Shown piece after piece: positions 11,201-24,800 of a DNA stretch of 64,000 bases. How positions within the stretch are numbered: the stretch's first letter is position 1; each line of letters begins with the position of its first letter. The position numbers and the translations under genes are program-made. The stretch is from Petrolisthes cinctipes (taxonomy: Eukaryota; Arthropoda; Malacostraca; Decapoda; Porcellanidae): NCBI GenBank assembly GCA_033782935.1, contig JAWQEG010000003.1, positions 4,972,501 through 5,036,500 of the forward strand, given 5' to 3'. The notes under the pieces are model-generated. The model saw only the letters and a program-made list of their open reading frames with translations, made no database searches and was not told where the DNA came from.

Positions 11201-12086
11201 AGATTGCTTCTGGGACCCCAAAATATTGAATTTTCGGGTGTTTTGAGCCTGAATTTGAGATATAAACGGGTACAGAAGATACATGCACATATTGACTTTG
11301 GGAATCTAAAATATCGATTTTCAGCATGTTTTGGGCCTGTATTTTGAAAATACTCTAAAACTGAGTAGGCATGTACAGATTGCTTCTGGGACCCCAAAAT
11401 ATTGAATTTTTGGGTGTTTTGAGCCTGAATTTGAGATATAAACGGGTACTGAAGATGCATGCACATATCGACTTTTGTGCACCTAAAAGATCGATTTTCA
11501 GTATGTTTTCAGCATGTATTTTGAAAATACTCTAACACGGAGTAGGCATGTACAGATCGCTTCTGGGACCCCTAAATATCGAATTTTCGGGTGTTTTGAG
11601 CCTGAATTTGAGATATAAACGGGTACAGAAGATACATGCACATATTGACTTTGGGCATCTAAAATATCGATTTTCAGCATGTTTTGGGCCTGTATTTTGA
11701 AAATACTCTAAAACTGAGTAGGCATGTACAGATTGCTTCTGGGACCCCAAAATATTGAATTTTCGGGTGTTTTGAGCCTGAATTTGAGATATAAACGGGT
11801 ACTGAAGATGCATGCACATATCGACTTTTGTGCACCTAAAAGATCGATTTTCAGTATGTTTTGAGCATGTATTTTGAAAATACTCTAACACGGAGTAGGC
11901 ATGTACAGATCGCTTCTGGGACCCCTAAATATCGAATTTTCGGGTGTTTTGGGACTGAATTTAAGATATCGACTTTTTGGCACCTAAAAGATCGATTTTT
12001 AGCATGTTTTTAGCCTATATTTTGAAAATATTCTAGCACTGAGTAGGCATGTACAGATTGCTTCTGGGACCCTAAAATATTGAATT
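5296..12086. repeat. Mosaic satellite block with rearranged and hybrid monomers
   Basis: Class order is irregular here. Two A copies are in tandem (5797 and 5973). An A fused to a B-type end is followed directly by C10 (6474-6650). A B'-to-B hybrid lies at 6964-7140. A 178 bp B, with an extra base in 'TATTTTTAAAAATAC', starts at 8643. A heavily shortened C' lies at 9146-9266. C10 is still present near 6,745 and 10,043. The stretch contains only satellite sequence. Confidence 0.85.
9146..9266 (+). repeat. C' monomer with an extra 27 bp deletion (121 bp)
   Basis: The usual front 'GGGTGTTTTGGGACTG...CGATTTTTTGGCACC' is collapsed to 'GGGTGTTTTTGGCACC' (about 9149-9164). This removes 27 bp between two TTTTGG-like runs. 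Neighbours are normal: B' at 8969-9145 and A at 9267. It is the shortest monomer I noticed in the window. Confidence 0.88.
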
Positions 12087-13561
12087 TTCGGGTGTTTTGA
12101 GCCTGAATTTGAGATATAAACGGGTACAGAAGATACATGCACATATTGACTTTGGGCACCAAAAATATCGATTTTCAGCATGTTTTGGGCCTGAATTTTG
12201 AAAATACTCTAACACGGAGTAGGCATGTACAGATCGCTTCTGGGACCCCAAAATATCGAATTTTCGGGTGTTTAGGGCCAGAATTTGAGATATAAACGGG
12301 TACAGAAGATGCATGCACATATCGACTTTTGGGCACCTAAAAGATCGATTTTCAGTATGTTTTTGGCCTGTATTTTGAAAATACTCTATCACGGAGTAGG
12401 CATGTACAGATACCTTCTGGGACCTCTAAATATCGAATTTTCGGGTGTTTTGGGACTGAATTTGAGATATCGATTTTTTGGCACCTTAAATGTCGATTTT
12501 TAGCATGTTTTTAGCCTATATTTTGAAAATATTCTAGCATGTACAGATTGCTTCTGGGACCCCAAAATATTGAATTTTCGGGTGTTTTGAGCCTGAATTT
12601 AAGATATAAATGGGTACAGAAGATACATGCACATTTTGACTTTGGGCACCAAAAATATCGATTTTCAGCATGTTTTGGGCCTGAATTTTGAAAATACTCT
12701 AACACGGAGTAGGCATGTACAGATCGCTTCTGGGACCCCAAAATATCGAATTTTCGGGTGTTTAGGGCCAGAATTTGAGATATAAACGGGTACAGAAGAT
12801 GCATGCACATATCGACTTTTGGGCACCTAAAAGATCGATTTTCAGTATGTTTTTGGCCTGTATTTTGAAAATACTCTATCACGGAGTAGGCATGTACAGA
12901 TACCTTCTGGGACCTCTAAATATCGAATTTTCGGGTGTTTTGGGACTGAATTTGAGATATCGATTTTTTGGCACCTAAAATGTCGATTTTTAGCATGTTT
13001 TTAGCCTATATTTTGAAAATATTCTAGCATGTACAGATTGCTTCTGGGACCCCAAAATATTGAATTTTTGGGTGTTTTGAGCCTGAATTTAAGATATAAA
13101 CGGGTACAGAAGATACATGCACATATTGACTTTGGGCACCAAAAATATCGATTTTCAGCATGTTTTGGGCCTGAATTTTGAAAATACACTGAGTAGGCAT
13201 GTACAGATCGCTTCTGGGACCCCAAAATATCGAATTTTCGGGTGTTTAGGGCCAGAATTTGAGATATAAACGGGTACAGAAGATGCATGCACATATCGAC
13301 TTTTGGGCACCTAAAAGATCGATTTTCAGAATGTTTTTGGCCTGTATTTTGAAAATACTCTATCACGGAGTAGGCATGTACAGATACCTTCTGGGACCTC
13401 TAAATATCGAAATTTCGGGTGTTTTGGGACTGAATTTGAGATATCGATTTTTTGGCACCTAAAATGTCGATTTTTAGCATGTTTTTAGCCTATATTTTGA
13501 AAATATTCTAGCACTGTGTAGGCATGTACAGATTGCTTCTGGAACCCCAAAATATTGAATT
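12087..13561. repeat. Triplicated A'-B'-C' trimer (490, 490 and 495 bp)
   Basis: Three tandem copies lie at 12087-12576, 12577-13066 and 13067-13561. All three share the rare 'CTCTATCACGGAG' in B' (12,384, 12,874 and 13,360). The first two share an 11 bp deletion in C' that gives 'TCTAGCATGTACAG' (near 12,534 and 13,024). The third has a normal-length C', but its A' lacks 6 bp at 'AATACACTGAG' (near 13,184). Shared private variants mark a recent local amplification. Confidence 0.9.
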
Positions 13562-13732
13562 TTCGGGTGTTTTGAGCCTGAATTTGAGATATAAACGGGT
13601 ACAGAAGATACATGCACATATTGACTTTGGGCACCAAAAATATCGATTTTCAGCATGTTTTGGGCATGAATTTTGAAAATACTCTAACACGGAGTAGGCA
13701 TGTACAGATCGCTTCTGGGACCCCAAAATATC

Positions 13733-16700
13733 GAATTTTCGGGTGTTTTGAGCCTGAATTTGAGATATAAACGGGTACAGAAGATACATGCACATATTGA
13801 CTTTGGCCACCAAAATTATCGATTTTCAGTATGTTTTTGGCCTGAATTTTGAAAATGCTCTAACACGGAGTAGGCATGTACAGATCGCTTCTGGGACCCC
13901 AAAATATCGAATTTTCGGGTGTTTAGGGCCAGAATTTGAGATATAAACGGGTACAGAAGATGCATGCACATATCGACTTTTGGGCACCTAAAAGATCGAT
14001 TTTCAGTATGTTTTTAGCCTGTATTTTGAAAATACTCTAACACGGAGTAGGCATGTACAGATACCTTCTGGGACCTCTAAATATCGAATTTTCGGGTGTT
14101 TTGGGACTGAATTTGAGATATCGATTTTTTGGCACCTAAAATGTCGATTTTTAGCATGTTTTTAGCCTATATTTTGAAAATATTCTAGCACTGTGTAGGC
14201 ATGTACAGATTGCTTCTGGGACCCCAAAATATTGAATTTTCGGGTGTTTTGAGCCTGAATTTGATATATAAACGGGTACAGAAGATACATGCACATATTG
14301 ACTTTGGGCATCTACAATATCGATTTTCAGCATGTTTTGGGCCTGTATTTTGAAAATACTCTAACACTGAGTAGGCATGTACAGATTGCTTCTGGGACCC
14401 CAAAATATTGAATTTTCTGGTTTTTTGAGCCTGAATTTGAGATATAAACGGGTACTGAAGATGCATGCACATATCGACTTTTGTGCACCTAAAAGATCGA
14501 TTTTCAGTATGTTTTGAGCATGTATTTTGAAAATACTCTAACACGGAGTAGGCATGTACAGATCGCTTCTGGGGCCCCTAAATATCGAATTTTCTGGTGT
14601 TTTGGGACTGAATTTGAGAAATCGACTTTTTGGCACCTAAAAGATCGATTTTTAGCATGTTTTTAGCCTATATTTTGAAAATATTCTAGCACTGAGTAGG
14701 CATGTACAGATTGCTTCTGGGACCCCAAAATATTGAATTTTCGGGTGTTTTGAGCCTGAATTTGAGATATAAACGGGTACAGAAGATACATGCACATATT
14801 GACTTTGGGCACCAAAAATATCGATTTTCAGCATGTTTTGGGCCTCAATTTTGAAAATACTCTAACACGGAGTAGGCATGTACAGATCGCTTCTGGGACC
14901 CCAAAATATCGAATTTTCGGGTGTTTAGGGCCAGAATTTGAGATATAAACGGGTACAGAAGATGCATGCACATATCGACTTTTGGGCACCTGAAAGATCG
15001 ATTTTCAGTATGTTTTTGGCCTGTATTTTGAAAATACTCTAACACGGAGTAGGCATGTACAGATACCTTCTGGGACCTCTAAATATCGAATTTTCGGGTG
15101 TTTTGGGATTGAATTTGAGATATCGATTTATTGGCACCTAAAATGTCGATTTTTAGCATGTTTTTCGCCTATATTTTGAAAATATTCTAGCACTGTGTAG
15201 GCATGTACAGATTGCTTCTGGGACCCCAAAATATTGAATTTTCGGGTGTTTTGAGCCTGAATTTGAGATATAAACGGGTACAGAAGATACATGCACATAT
15301 TGACTTTGGGCATCTAAAATATCGATTTTCAGCATGTTTTGGGCCTGTATTTTGAAAATACTCTAACACTGAGTAGGCATGTACAGATTGCTTCTGGGAC
15401 CCCAAAATATTGAATTTTCGGGTGTTTTGAGCCTGAATTTGAGATATAAACGGGTACTGAAGATGCATGCACATATCGACTTTTGTGCACCTAAAAGATC
15501 GATTTTCAGTATGTTTTGAGCATGTATTTTGAAAATACTCTAACACGGAGTAGGCATGTACAGATACCTTCTGGGACCTCTAAATATCGAATTTTCGGGT
15601 GTTATGGGACTGAATTTGAGATATCGATTTTTTGGCACCAATAATATCGATTTTTAGCATGTTTTTAGCCTATATTTTGAAAATATTCTAGCACTGTGTA
15701 GGCATGTAAAGATTGCTTCTGGGACCCCAAAGTATTGAATTTTCGGGTGTTTTGAGCCTGAATTTGAGATATAAACGGGTACAGAAGATACATGCACATA
15801 TTGACTTTGGACACCAAAAATATCGATTTTCTGCATGTTTTGGGCCTGAATTTTGAAAATACTCTAACACGGAGTAGGCATGTACAGATCGCTTCTGGGA
15901 CCCCAAAATATCGAATTTTCGGGTGTTTAGGGCCAGAATTTGAGATATAAACGGGTACAGAAGATGCATGCACATATCGACTTTTGGGCACCTGAAAGAT
16001 CGATTTTCAGTATGTTTTTGGCCTGTATTTTGAAAATACTCTAACACGGAGTAGGCATGTACAGATACCTTCTGGGACCTCTAAATATCGAATTTTCGGG
16101 TGTTTTGGGATTGAATTTGAGATATCGATTTATTGGCACCTAAAATGTCGATTTTTAGCATGTTTTTAGCCTATATTTTGAAAATATTCTAGGACTGTGT
16201 AGGCATGTACAGATTGCTTCTGGGACCCCAAAATATTGAATTTTCGGGTGTTTTGAGCCTGAATTTGAGATATAAACGGGTACAGAAGATACATGCACAT
16301 ATTGACTTTGGGCATCTAAAATATCGATTTTCAGCATGTTTTGGGCCTGTATTTTGAAAATACTCTAACACTGAGTAGGCATGTACAGATTGCTTCTGGG
16401 ACCCCAAAATATTGAATTTTCGGGTGTTTTGAGCCTGAATTTGAGATATAAACGGGTACTGAAGATGCATGCACATATCGACTTTTGTGCACCTAAAAGA
16501 TCGATTTTCAGTATGTTTTGAGCATGTATTTTGAAAATACTCTAACACGGAGTAGGCATGTACAGATACCTTCTGGGACCTCTAAATATCGAATTTTCGG
16601 GTGTTATGGGACTGAATTTGAGATATCGATTTTTTGGCACCAATAATATCGATTTTTAGCATGTTTTTAGCCTATATTTTGAAAATATTCTAGCACTGTG

Positions 16701-17334
16701 TAGGCATGTAAAGATTGCTTCTGGGACCCCAAAGTATTGAATTTTCGGGTGTTTTGAGCCTGAATTTGAGATATAAACGGGTACAGAAGATACATGCACA
16801 TATTGACTTTGGGCACCAAAAATATCGATTTTCTGCATGTTTTGGGCCTGAATTTTGAAAATACTCTAACACGGAGTAGGCATGTACAGATCGCTTCTGG
16901 GACCCCAAAATATCGAATTTTCGGGTGTTTAGGGCCAGAATTTGAGATATAAACGGGTACAGAAGATGAATGCACATATCGACTTTTGGGCCCCTAAAAG
17001 ATCGATTTTCAGTATGTTTTTGGCCTGTATTTTGAAAATACTCTAACACGGAGTAGGCATGTACAGATACCTTCTGGGACCTCTAAATATCGAATTTTCG
17101 GGTGTTATGGGACTGAATTTGAGATATCGATTTTTTGGCACCAATAATATCGATTTTTAGCATGTTTTTAGCCTATATTTTGAAAATATTCTAGCACTGT
17201 GTAGGCATGTAAAGATTGCTTCTGGGACCCCAAAGTATTGAATTTTCGGGTGTTTTGAGCCTGAATTTGAGATATAAACGGGTACAGAAGATACATGCAC
17301 ATATTGACTTTGGGCATCTAAAATATCGATTTTC
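13733..17334. repeat. Segmental duplication D1, copy 1 (about 3.6 kb)
   Basis: This block matches 18,240-21,841 at a constant offset of 4,507 bp. Linked rare variants agree: 'GGCCACCAAAATTATCG' (13,805), 'GGGGCCCC' (14,571), 'TGGTTTTTTGAGCC' (14,416), 'CCCCAAAGTATTG' (15,724) and 'GTTATGGG' (15,601). Only a few mismatches were seen by eye, for example 13,830, 14,106, 16,166 and 16,192. The copies part at 17,335, where this one loses an A in 'CAGCTGTTTT'. Confidence 0.88.
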
Positions 17335-18239
17335 AGCTGTTTTGGGCCTGTATTTTGAAAATACACTAACACTGAGTAGGCATGTACAGATTGCTTCTGG
17401 GACCCCAAAATATTGAATTTTCGGGTGTTTTCAGCCTGAATTTGAGATATAAACGGGTACTGAAGATGCATGCACATATCGACTTTTGTGCACCTAAAAG
17501 ATCGATTTTCAGTATGTTTTGAGCATGTATTTTGAAAATACTCTAACACGGAGTAGGCATGTACAGATCGCTTCTGGGACCCCTAAATATCGAATTTTCG
17601 GGTGTTTTGGGACTGAATTTGAGATATCGACTTTTTGGCACCTAAAAGATCGATTTTTAGCATGTTTTTAGCCTATATTTTGAAAATATTCTAGCACTGA
17701 GTAGGCATGTACAGATTGCTTCTGGGACCCCAAAATATTGAATTTTCGGATGTTTTGAGCCTGAATCTGAGATATAAACGGGTACAGAAGATACATGCAC
17801 ATATTGACTTTGGGCATCTAAAATATCGATTTTCAGCATGTTTTTGGCCTGTATTTTGAAAATACTCTAACACTGAGTAGGCATGTACAGATTGCTTCTG
17901 GGACCCCAAAATATCGAATTTTCGGGTGTTTTGGGACTGAATTTGAGATATCGACTTTTTGGCACCTAAAAGATCGATTTTTAGCATGTTTTTAGCCTAT
18001 ATTTTGAAAATATTCTAGCACTGAGTAGGCATGTACAGAATGCTTCTGGGACCCCAAAATATTGAATTTTCGGGTGTTTTGAGCCTGAATTTGAGATATA
18101 AACGGGTGCAGAAGATACATGCACATATTGACTTTGGGCACCAAAAATATCGATTTTCAGCATGTTTTGGGCCTGAATTTTGAAAATATTCTAGCACTGT
18201 GTAGGCATGTACAGATTGCTTCTGGGACCCCAAAATATT
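17335..18239. repeat. Satellite spacer between the D1 copies
   Basis: About 0.9 kb of ordinary monomers separates the end of D1 copy 1 from the start of copy 2. 'AATACACTAAC' near 17,371 and 'GAATCTGAG' near 17,763 are local variants. Nothing other than satellite sequence is present. Confidence 0.8.
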
Positions 18240-21200
18240 GAATTTTCGGGTGTTTTGAGCCTGAATTTGAGATATAAACGGGTACAGAAGATACATGCAC
18301 ATATTGACTTTGGCCACCAAAATTATCGATTTTCAGCATGTTTTGGGCCTGAATTTTGAAAATGCTCTAACACGGAGTAGGCATGTACAGATCGCTTCTG
18401 GGACCCCAAAATATCGAATTTTCGGGTGTTTAGGGCCAGAATTTGAGATATAAACGGGTACAGAAGATGCATGCACATATCGACTTTTGGGCACCTAAAA
18501 GATCGATTTTCAGTATGTTTTTAGCCTGTATTTTGAAAATACTCTAACACGGAGTAGGCATGTACAGATACCTTCTGGGACCTCTAAATATCGAATTTTC
18601 GGGTGTTTTGGGAATGAATTTGAGATATCGATTTTTTGGCACCTAAAATGTCGATTTTTAGCATGTTTTTAGCCTATATTTTGAAAATATTCTAGCACTG
18701 TGTAGGCATGTACAGATTGCTTCTGGGACCCCAAAATATTGAATTTTCGGGTGTTTTGAGCCTGAATTTGATATATAAACGGGTACAGAAGATACATGCA
18801 CATATTGACTTTGGGCATCTACAATATCGATTTTCAGCATGTTTTGGGCCTGTATTTTGAAAATACTCTAACACTGAGTAGGCATGTACAGATTGCTTCT
18901 GGGACCCCAAAATATTGAATTTTCTGGTTTTTTGAGCCTGAATTTGAGATATAAACGGGTACTGAAGATGCATGCACATATCGACTTTTGTGCACCTAAA
19001 AGATCGATTTTCAGTATGTTTTGAGCATGTATTTTGAAAATACTCTAACACGGAGTAGGCATGTACAGATCGCTTCTGGGGCCCCTAAATATCGAATTTT
19101 CTGGTGTTTTGGGACTGAATTTGAGAAATCGACTTTTTGGCACCTAAAAGATCGATTTTTAGCATGTTTTTAGCCTATATTTTGAAAATATTCTAGCACT
19201 GAGTAGGCATGTACAGATTGCTTCTGGGACCCCAAAATATTGAATTTTCGGGTGTTTTGAGCCTGAATTTGAGATATAAACGGGTACAGAAGATACATGC
19301 ACATATTGACTTTGGGCACCAAAAATATCGATTTTCAGCATGTTTTGGGCCTCAATTTTGAAAATACTCTAACACGGAGTAGGCATGTACAGATCGCTTC
19401 TGGGACCCCAAAATATCGAATTTTCGGGTGTTTAGGGCCAGAATTTGAGATATAAACGGGTACAGAAGATGCATGCACATATCGACTTTTGGGCACCTGA
19501 AAGATCGATTTTCAGTATGTTTTTGGCCTGTATTTTGAAAATACTCTAACACGGAGTAGGCATGTACAGATACCTTCTGGGACCTCTAAATATCGAATTT
19601 TCGGGTGTTTTGGGATTGAATTTGAGATATCGATTTATTGGCACCTAAAATGTCGATTTTTAGCATGTTTTTCGCCTATATTTTGAAAATATTCTAGCAC
19701 TGTGTAGGCATGTACAGATTGCTTCTGGGACCCCAAAATATTGAATTTTCGGGTGTTTTGAGCCTGAATTTGAGATATAAACGGGTACAGAAGATACATG
19801 CACATATTGACTTTGGGCATCTAAAATATCGATTTTCAGCATGTTTTGGGCCTGTATTTTGAAAATACTCTAACACTGAGTAGGCATGTACAGATTGCTT
19901 CTGGGACCCCAAAATATTGAATTTTCGGGTGTTTTGAGCCTGAATTTGAGATATAAACGGGTACTGAAGATGCATGCACATATCGACTTTTGTGCACCTA
20001 AAAGATCGATTTTCAGTATGTTTTGAGCATGTATTTTGAAAATACTCTAACACGGAGTAGGCATGTACAGATACCTTCTGGGACCTCTAAATATCGAATT
20101 TTCGGGTGTTATGGGACTGAATTTGAGATATCGATTTTTTGGCACCAATAATATCGATTTTTAGCATGTTTTTAGCCTATATTTTGAAAATATTCTAGCA
20201 CTGTGTAGGCATGTAAAGATTGCTTCTGGGACCCCAAAGTATTGAATTTTCGGGTGTTTTGAGCCTGAATTTGAGATATAAACGGGTACAGAAGATACAT
20301 GCACATATTGACTTTGGACACCAAAAATATCGATTTTCTGCATGTTTTGGGCCTGAATTTTGAAAATACTCTAACACGGAGTAGGCATGTACAGATCGCT
20401 TCTGGGACCCCAAAATATCGAATTTTCGGGTGTTTAGGGCCAGAATTTGAGATATAAACGGGTACAGAAGATGCATGCACATATCGACTTTTGGGCACCT
20501 GAAAGATCGATTTTCAGTATGTTTTTGGCCTGTATTTTGAAAATACTCTAACACGGAGTAGGCATGTACAGATACCTTCTGGGACCTCTAAATATCGAAT
20601 TTTCGGGTGTTTTGGGATTGAATTTGAGATATCGATTTATTGGCACCTAAAATGTCGATTTTTAGCATGTTTTTCGCCTATATTTTGAAAATATTCTAGC
20701 ACTGTGTAGGCATGTACAGATTGCTTCTGGGACCCCAAAATATTGAATTTTCGGGTGTTTTGAGCCTGAATTTGAGATATAAACGGGTACAGAAGATACA
20801 TGCACATATTGACTTTGGGCATCTAAAATATCGATTTTCAGCATGTTTTGGGCCTGTATTTTGAAAATACTCTAACACTGAGTAGGCATGTACAGATTGC
20901 TTCTGGGACCCCAAAATATTGAATTTTCGGGTGTTTTGAGCCTGAATTTGAGATATAAACGGGTACTGAAGATGCATGCACATATCGACTTTTGTGCACC
21001 TAAAAGATCGATTTTCAGTATGTTTTGAGCATGTATTTTGAAAATACTCTAACACGGAGTAGGCATGTACAGATACCTTCTGGGACCTCTAAATATCGAA
21101 TTTTCGGGTGTTATGGGACTGAATTTGAGATATCGATTTTTTGGCACCAATAATATCGATTTTTAGCATGTTTTTAGCCTATATTTTGAAAATATTCTAG

Positions 21201-21841
21201 CACTGTGTAGGCATGTAAAGATTGCTTCTGGGACCCCAAAGTATTGAATTTTCGGGTGTTTTGAGCCTGAATTTGAGATATAAACGGGTACAGAAGATAC
21301 ATGCACATATTGACTTTGGGCACCAAAAATATCGATTTTCTGCATGTTTTGGGCCTGAATTTTGAAAATACTCTAACACGGAGTAGGCATGTACAGATCG
21401 CTTCTGGGACCCCAAAATATCGAATTTTCGGGTGTTTAGGGCCAGAATTTGAGATATAAACGGGTACAGAAGATGAATGCACATATCGACTTTTGGGCCC
21501 CTAAAAGATCGATTTTCAGTATGTTTTTGGCCTGTATTTTGAAAATACTCTAACACGGAGTAGGCATGTACAGATACCTTCTGGGACCTCTAAATATCGA
21601 ATTTTCGGGTGTTATGGGACTGAATTTGAGATATCGATTTTTTGGCACCAATAATATCGATTTTTAGCATGTTTTTAGCCTATATTTTGAAAATATTCTA
21701 GCACTGTGTAGGCATGTAAAGATTGCTTCTGGGACCCCAAAGTATTGAATTTTCGGGTGTTTTGAGCCTGAATTTGAGATATAAACGGGTACAGAAGATA
21801 CATGCACATATTGACTTTGGGCATCTAAAATATCGATTTTC
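18240..21841. repeat. Segmental duplication D1, copy 2 (about 3.6 kb)
   Basis: This is the partner of 13,733-17,334 at an offset of 4,507 bp, carrying the same rare markers at the predicted places (for example GGGGCCCC at 19,078). One private change is 'GGGAATGAATT' near 18,613. Its right-hand part (from 20,379) is also the first unit of the 2,654 bp periodic region, so the two duplications overlap. Confidence 0.88.
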
Positions 21842-24800
21842 AGCATGTTTTGGGCTTGTATTTTGAAAATACTCTAACACTGAGTAGGCATGTCCAGATT
21901 GCTTCTGGGACCCCAAAATATTGAATTTTCGGGTGTTTTGAGCCTGAATTTGAGATATAAACGGATACTGAAGATGCATGCACATATCGACTTTTGTGCA
22001 CCTAAAAGATCGATTTTCAGTATGTTTTGAGCATGTATTTTGAAAATACTCTAACATGGAGTAGGCATGTACAGATCGCTTCTGGGACCCCTAAATATCG
22101 AATTTTCGGTTGTTTTGGGACTGAATTTGAGATATCGACTTTTTGGCACCTAAAAGATCGATTTTTAGCATGTTTTTAGCCTATATTTTGAAAATATTCT
22201 AGCACTGAGTAGGCATGTACAGATCGCTTCTGAGACCCCAAAATATCGAATTTTCGGGTGTTTAGGGCCAGAATTTGAAATATAAACGGGTACAGAAGAT
22301 GCATGCACATATCGACTTTTGGGCACCTAAAAGATCGATTTTCAGTATGTTTTTGGCCTGTATTTTGAAAATACTCTAACACAGAGTAGGCATGTACAGA
22401 TACCTTCTGGGACCTCTAAATATCGAATTTTCGGGTGTTTTGGGACTGAATTTGATATATAATTTTTTGGCACCTAAAATGTCGATTTTTAGCATGTTTT
22501 TAGCCTATATTTTGAAAATATTCTAGCACTGTGTAGGCATGTACAGATTGCTTCTGGGACCCCAAAATATTGAATTTTCGGGTGTTTTGAGCCTGAATTT
22601 GAGATATAAACGGGTACAGAAGATACATGCACATATTGACTTTGGGCATCTAAAATATCGATTTTCAGCATGTTTTGGGCCTGTATTTTGAAAATACTCT
22701 AACACTGAGTAGGCATGTACAGATTGCTTCTGGGACCCCAAAATATTGAATTTTCGGGTGTTTTGAGCCTGAATTTGAGATATAAACGGGTACTGAAGAT
22801 GCATGCACATATCGACTTTTGTGCACCTAAAAGATCGATTTTCAGTATGTTTTGAGTATGTATTTTGAAAATACTCTAACATGGAGTAGGCATGTACAGA
22901 TCGCTTCTGGGACCCCTAAATATCGAATTTTCGGGGGTTTTTGGGACTGAATTTGAGATATCGACTTTTTGGCACCTAAAAGATCGATTTTTAGCATGTT
23001 TTTAGCCTATATTTTGAAAATATTCTAGCACTGAGTAGGCATGTACAGATCGCTTCTGGGACCCCAAAATATCGAATTTTCGGGTGTTTAGGGCCAGAAT
23101 TTGAGATATAAACGGGTACAGAAGATGCATGCACATATCGACTTTTGGGCACCTGAAAGATCGATTTTCAGTATGTTTTTGGCCTGTATTTTGAAAATAC
23201 TCTAACACGGAGTAGGCATGTACAGATACCTTCTGGGACCTCTAAATATCGAATTTTCGGGTGTTTTGGGATTGAATTTGAGATATCGATTTATTGGCAC
23301 CTAAAATGTCGATTTTTAGCATGTTTTTCGCCTATATTTTGAAAATATTCTAGCACTGTGTAGGCATGTACAGATTGCTTCTGGGACCCCAAAATATTGA
23401 ATTTTCGGGTGTTTTGAGCCTGAATTTGAGATATAAACGGGTACAGAAGATACATGCACATATTGACTTTGGGCATCTAAAATATCGATTTTCAGCATGT
23501 TTTGGGCCTGTATTTTGAAAATACTCTAACACTGAGTAGGCATGTACAGATTGCTTCTGGGACCCCAAAATATTGAATTTTCGGGTGTTTTGAGCCTGAA
23601 TTTGAGATATAAACGGGTACTGAAGATGCATGCACATATCGACTTTTGTGCACCTAAAAGATCGATTTTCAGTATGTTTTGAGCATGTATTTTGAAAATA
23701 CTCTAACACGGAGTAGGCATGTACAGATACCTTCTGGGACCTCTAAATATCGAATTTTCGGGTGTTATGGGACTGAATTTGAGATATCGATTTTTTGGCA
23801 CCAATAATATCGATTTTTAGCATGTTTTTAGCCTATATTTTGAAAATATTCTAGCACTGTGTAGGCATGTAAAGATTGCTTCTGGGACCCCAAAGTATTG
23901 AATTTTCGGGTGTTTTGAGCCTGAATTTGAGATATAAACGGGTACAGAAGATACATGCACATATTGACTTTGGGCACCAAAAATATCGATTTTCTGCATG
24001 TTTTGGGCCTGAATTTTGAAAATACTCTAACACGGAGTAGGCATGTACAGATCGCTTCTGGGACCCCAAAATATCGAATTTTCGGGTGTTTAGGGCCAGA
24101 ATTTGAGATATAAACGGGTACAGAAGATGAATGCACATATCGACTTTTGGGCCCCTAAAAGATCGATTTTCAGTATGTTTTTGGCCTGTATTTTGAAAAT
24201 ACTCTAACACGGAGTAGGCATGTACAGATACCTTCTGGGACCTCTAAATATCGAATTTTCGGGTGTTATGGGACTGAATTTGAGATATCGATTTTTTGGC
24301 ACCAATAATATCGATTTTTAGCATGTTTTTAGCCTATATTTTGAAAATATTCTAGCACTGTGTAGGCATGTAAAGATTGCTTCTGGGACCCCAAAGTATT
24401 GAATTTTCGGGTGTTTTGAGCCTGAATTTGAGATATAAACGGGTACAGAAGATACATGCACATATTGACTTTGGGCATCTAAAATATCGATTTTCAGCAT
24501 GTTTTGGGCTTGTATTTTGAAAATACTCTAACACTGAGTAGGCATGTCCAGATTGCTTCTGGGACCCCAAAATATTGAATTTTCGGGTGTTTTGAGCCTG
24601 AATTTGAGATATAAACGGATACTGAAGATGCATGCACATATCGACTTTTGTGCACCTAAAAGATCGATTTTCAGTATGTTTTGAGCATGTATTTTGAAAA
24701 TACTCTAACATGGAGTAGGCATGTACAGATCGCTTCTGGGACCCCTAAATATCGAATTTTCGGTTGTTTTGGGACTGAATTTGAGATATCGACTTTTTGG

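Noticed and set aside
12285..12503. Plus-strand open frames of 66-72 codons (also at 12,775, 13,259, 28,083, 38,050, 44,009, 55,780 and 61,849)
   Set aside because: These are monomer-derived frames that recur only where the same indel recurs. No start or codon-use signal separates them from the satellite.
14571..14578. GGGGCCCC palindrome as a possible regulatory site
   Set aside because: It comes from one A to G change in GGGACCCC, seen in a few related copies. It is useful as a lineage marker but there is no reason to assign a function.
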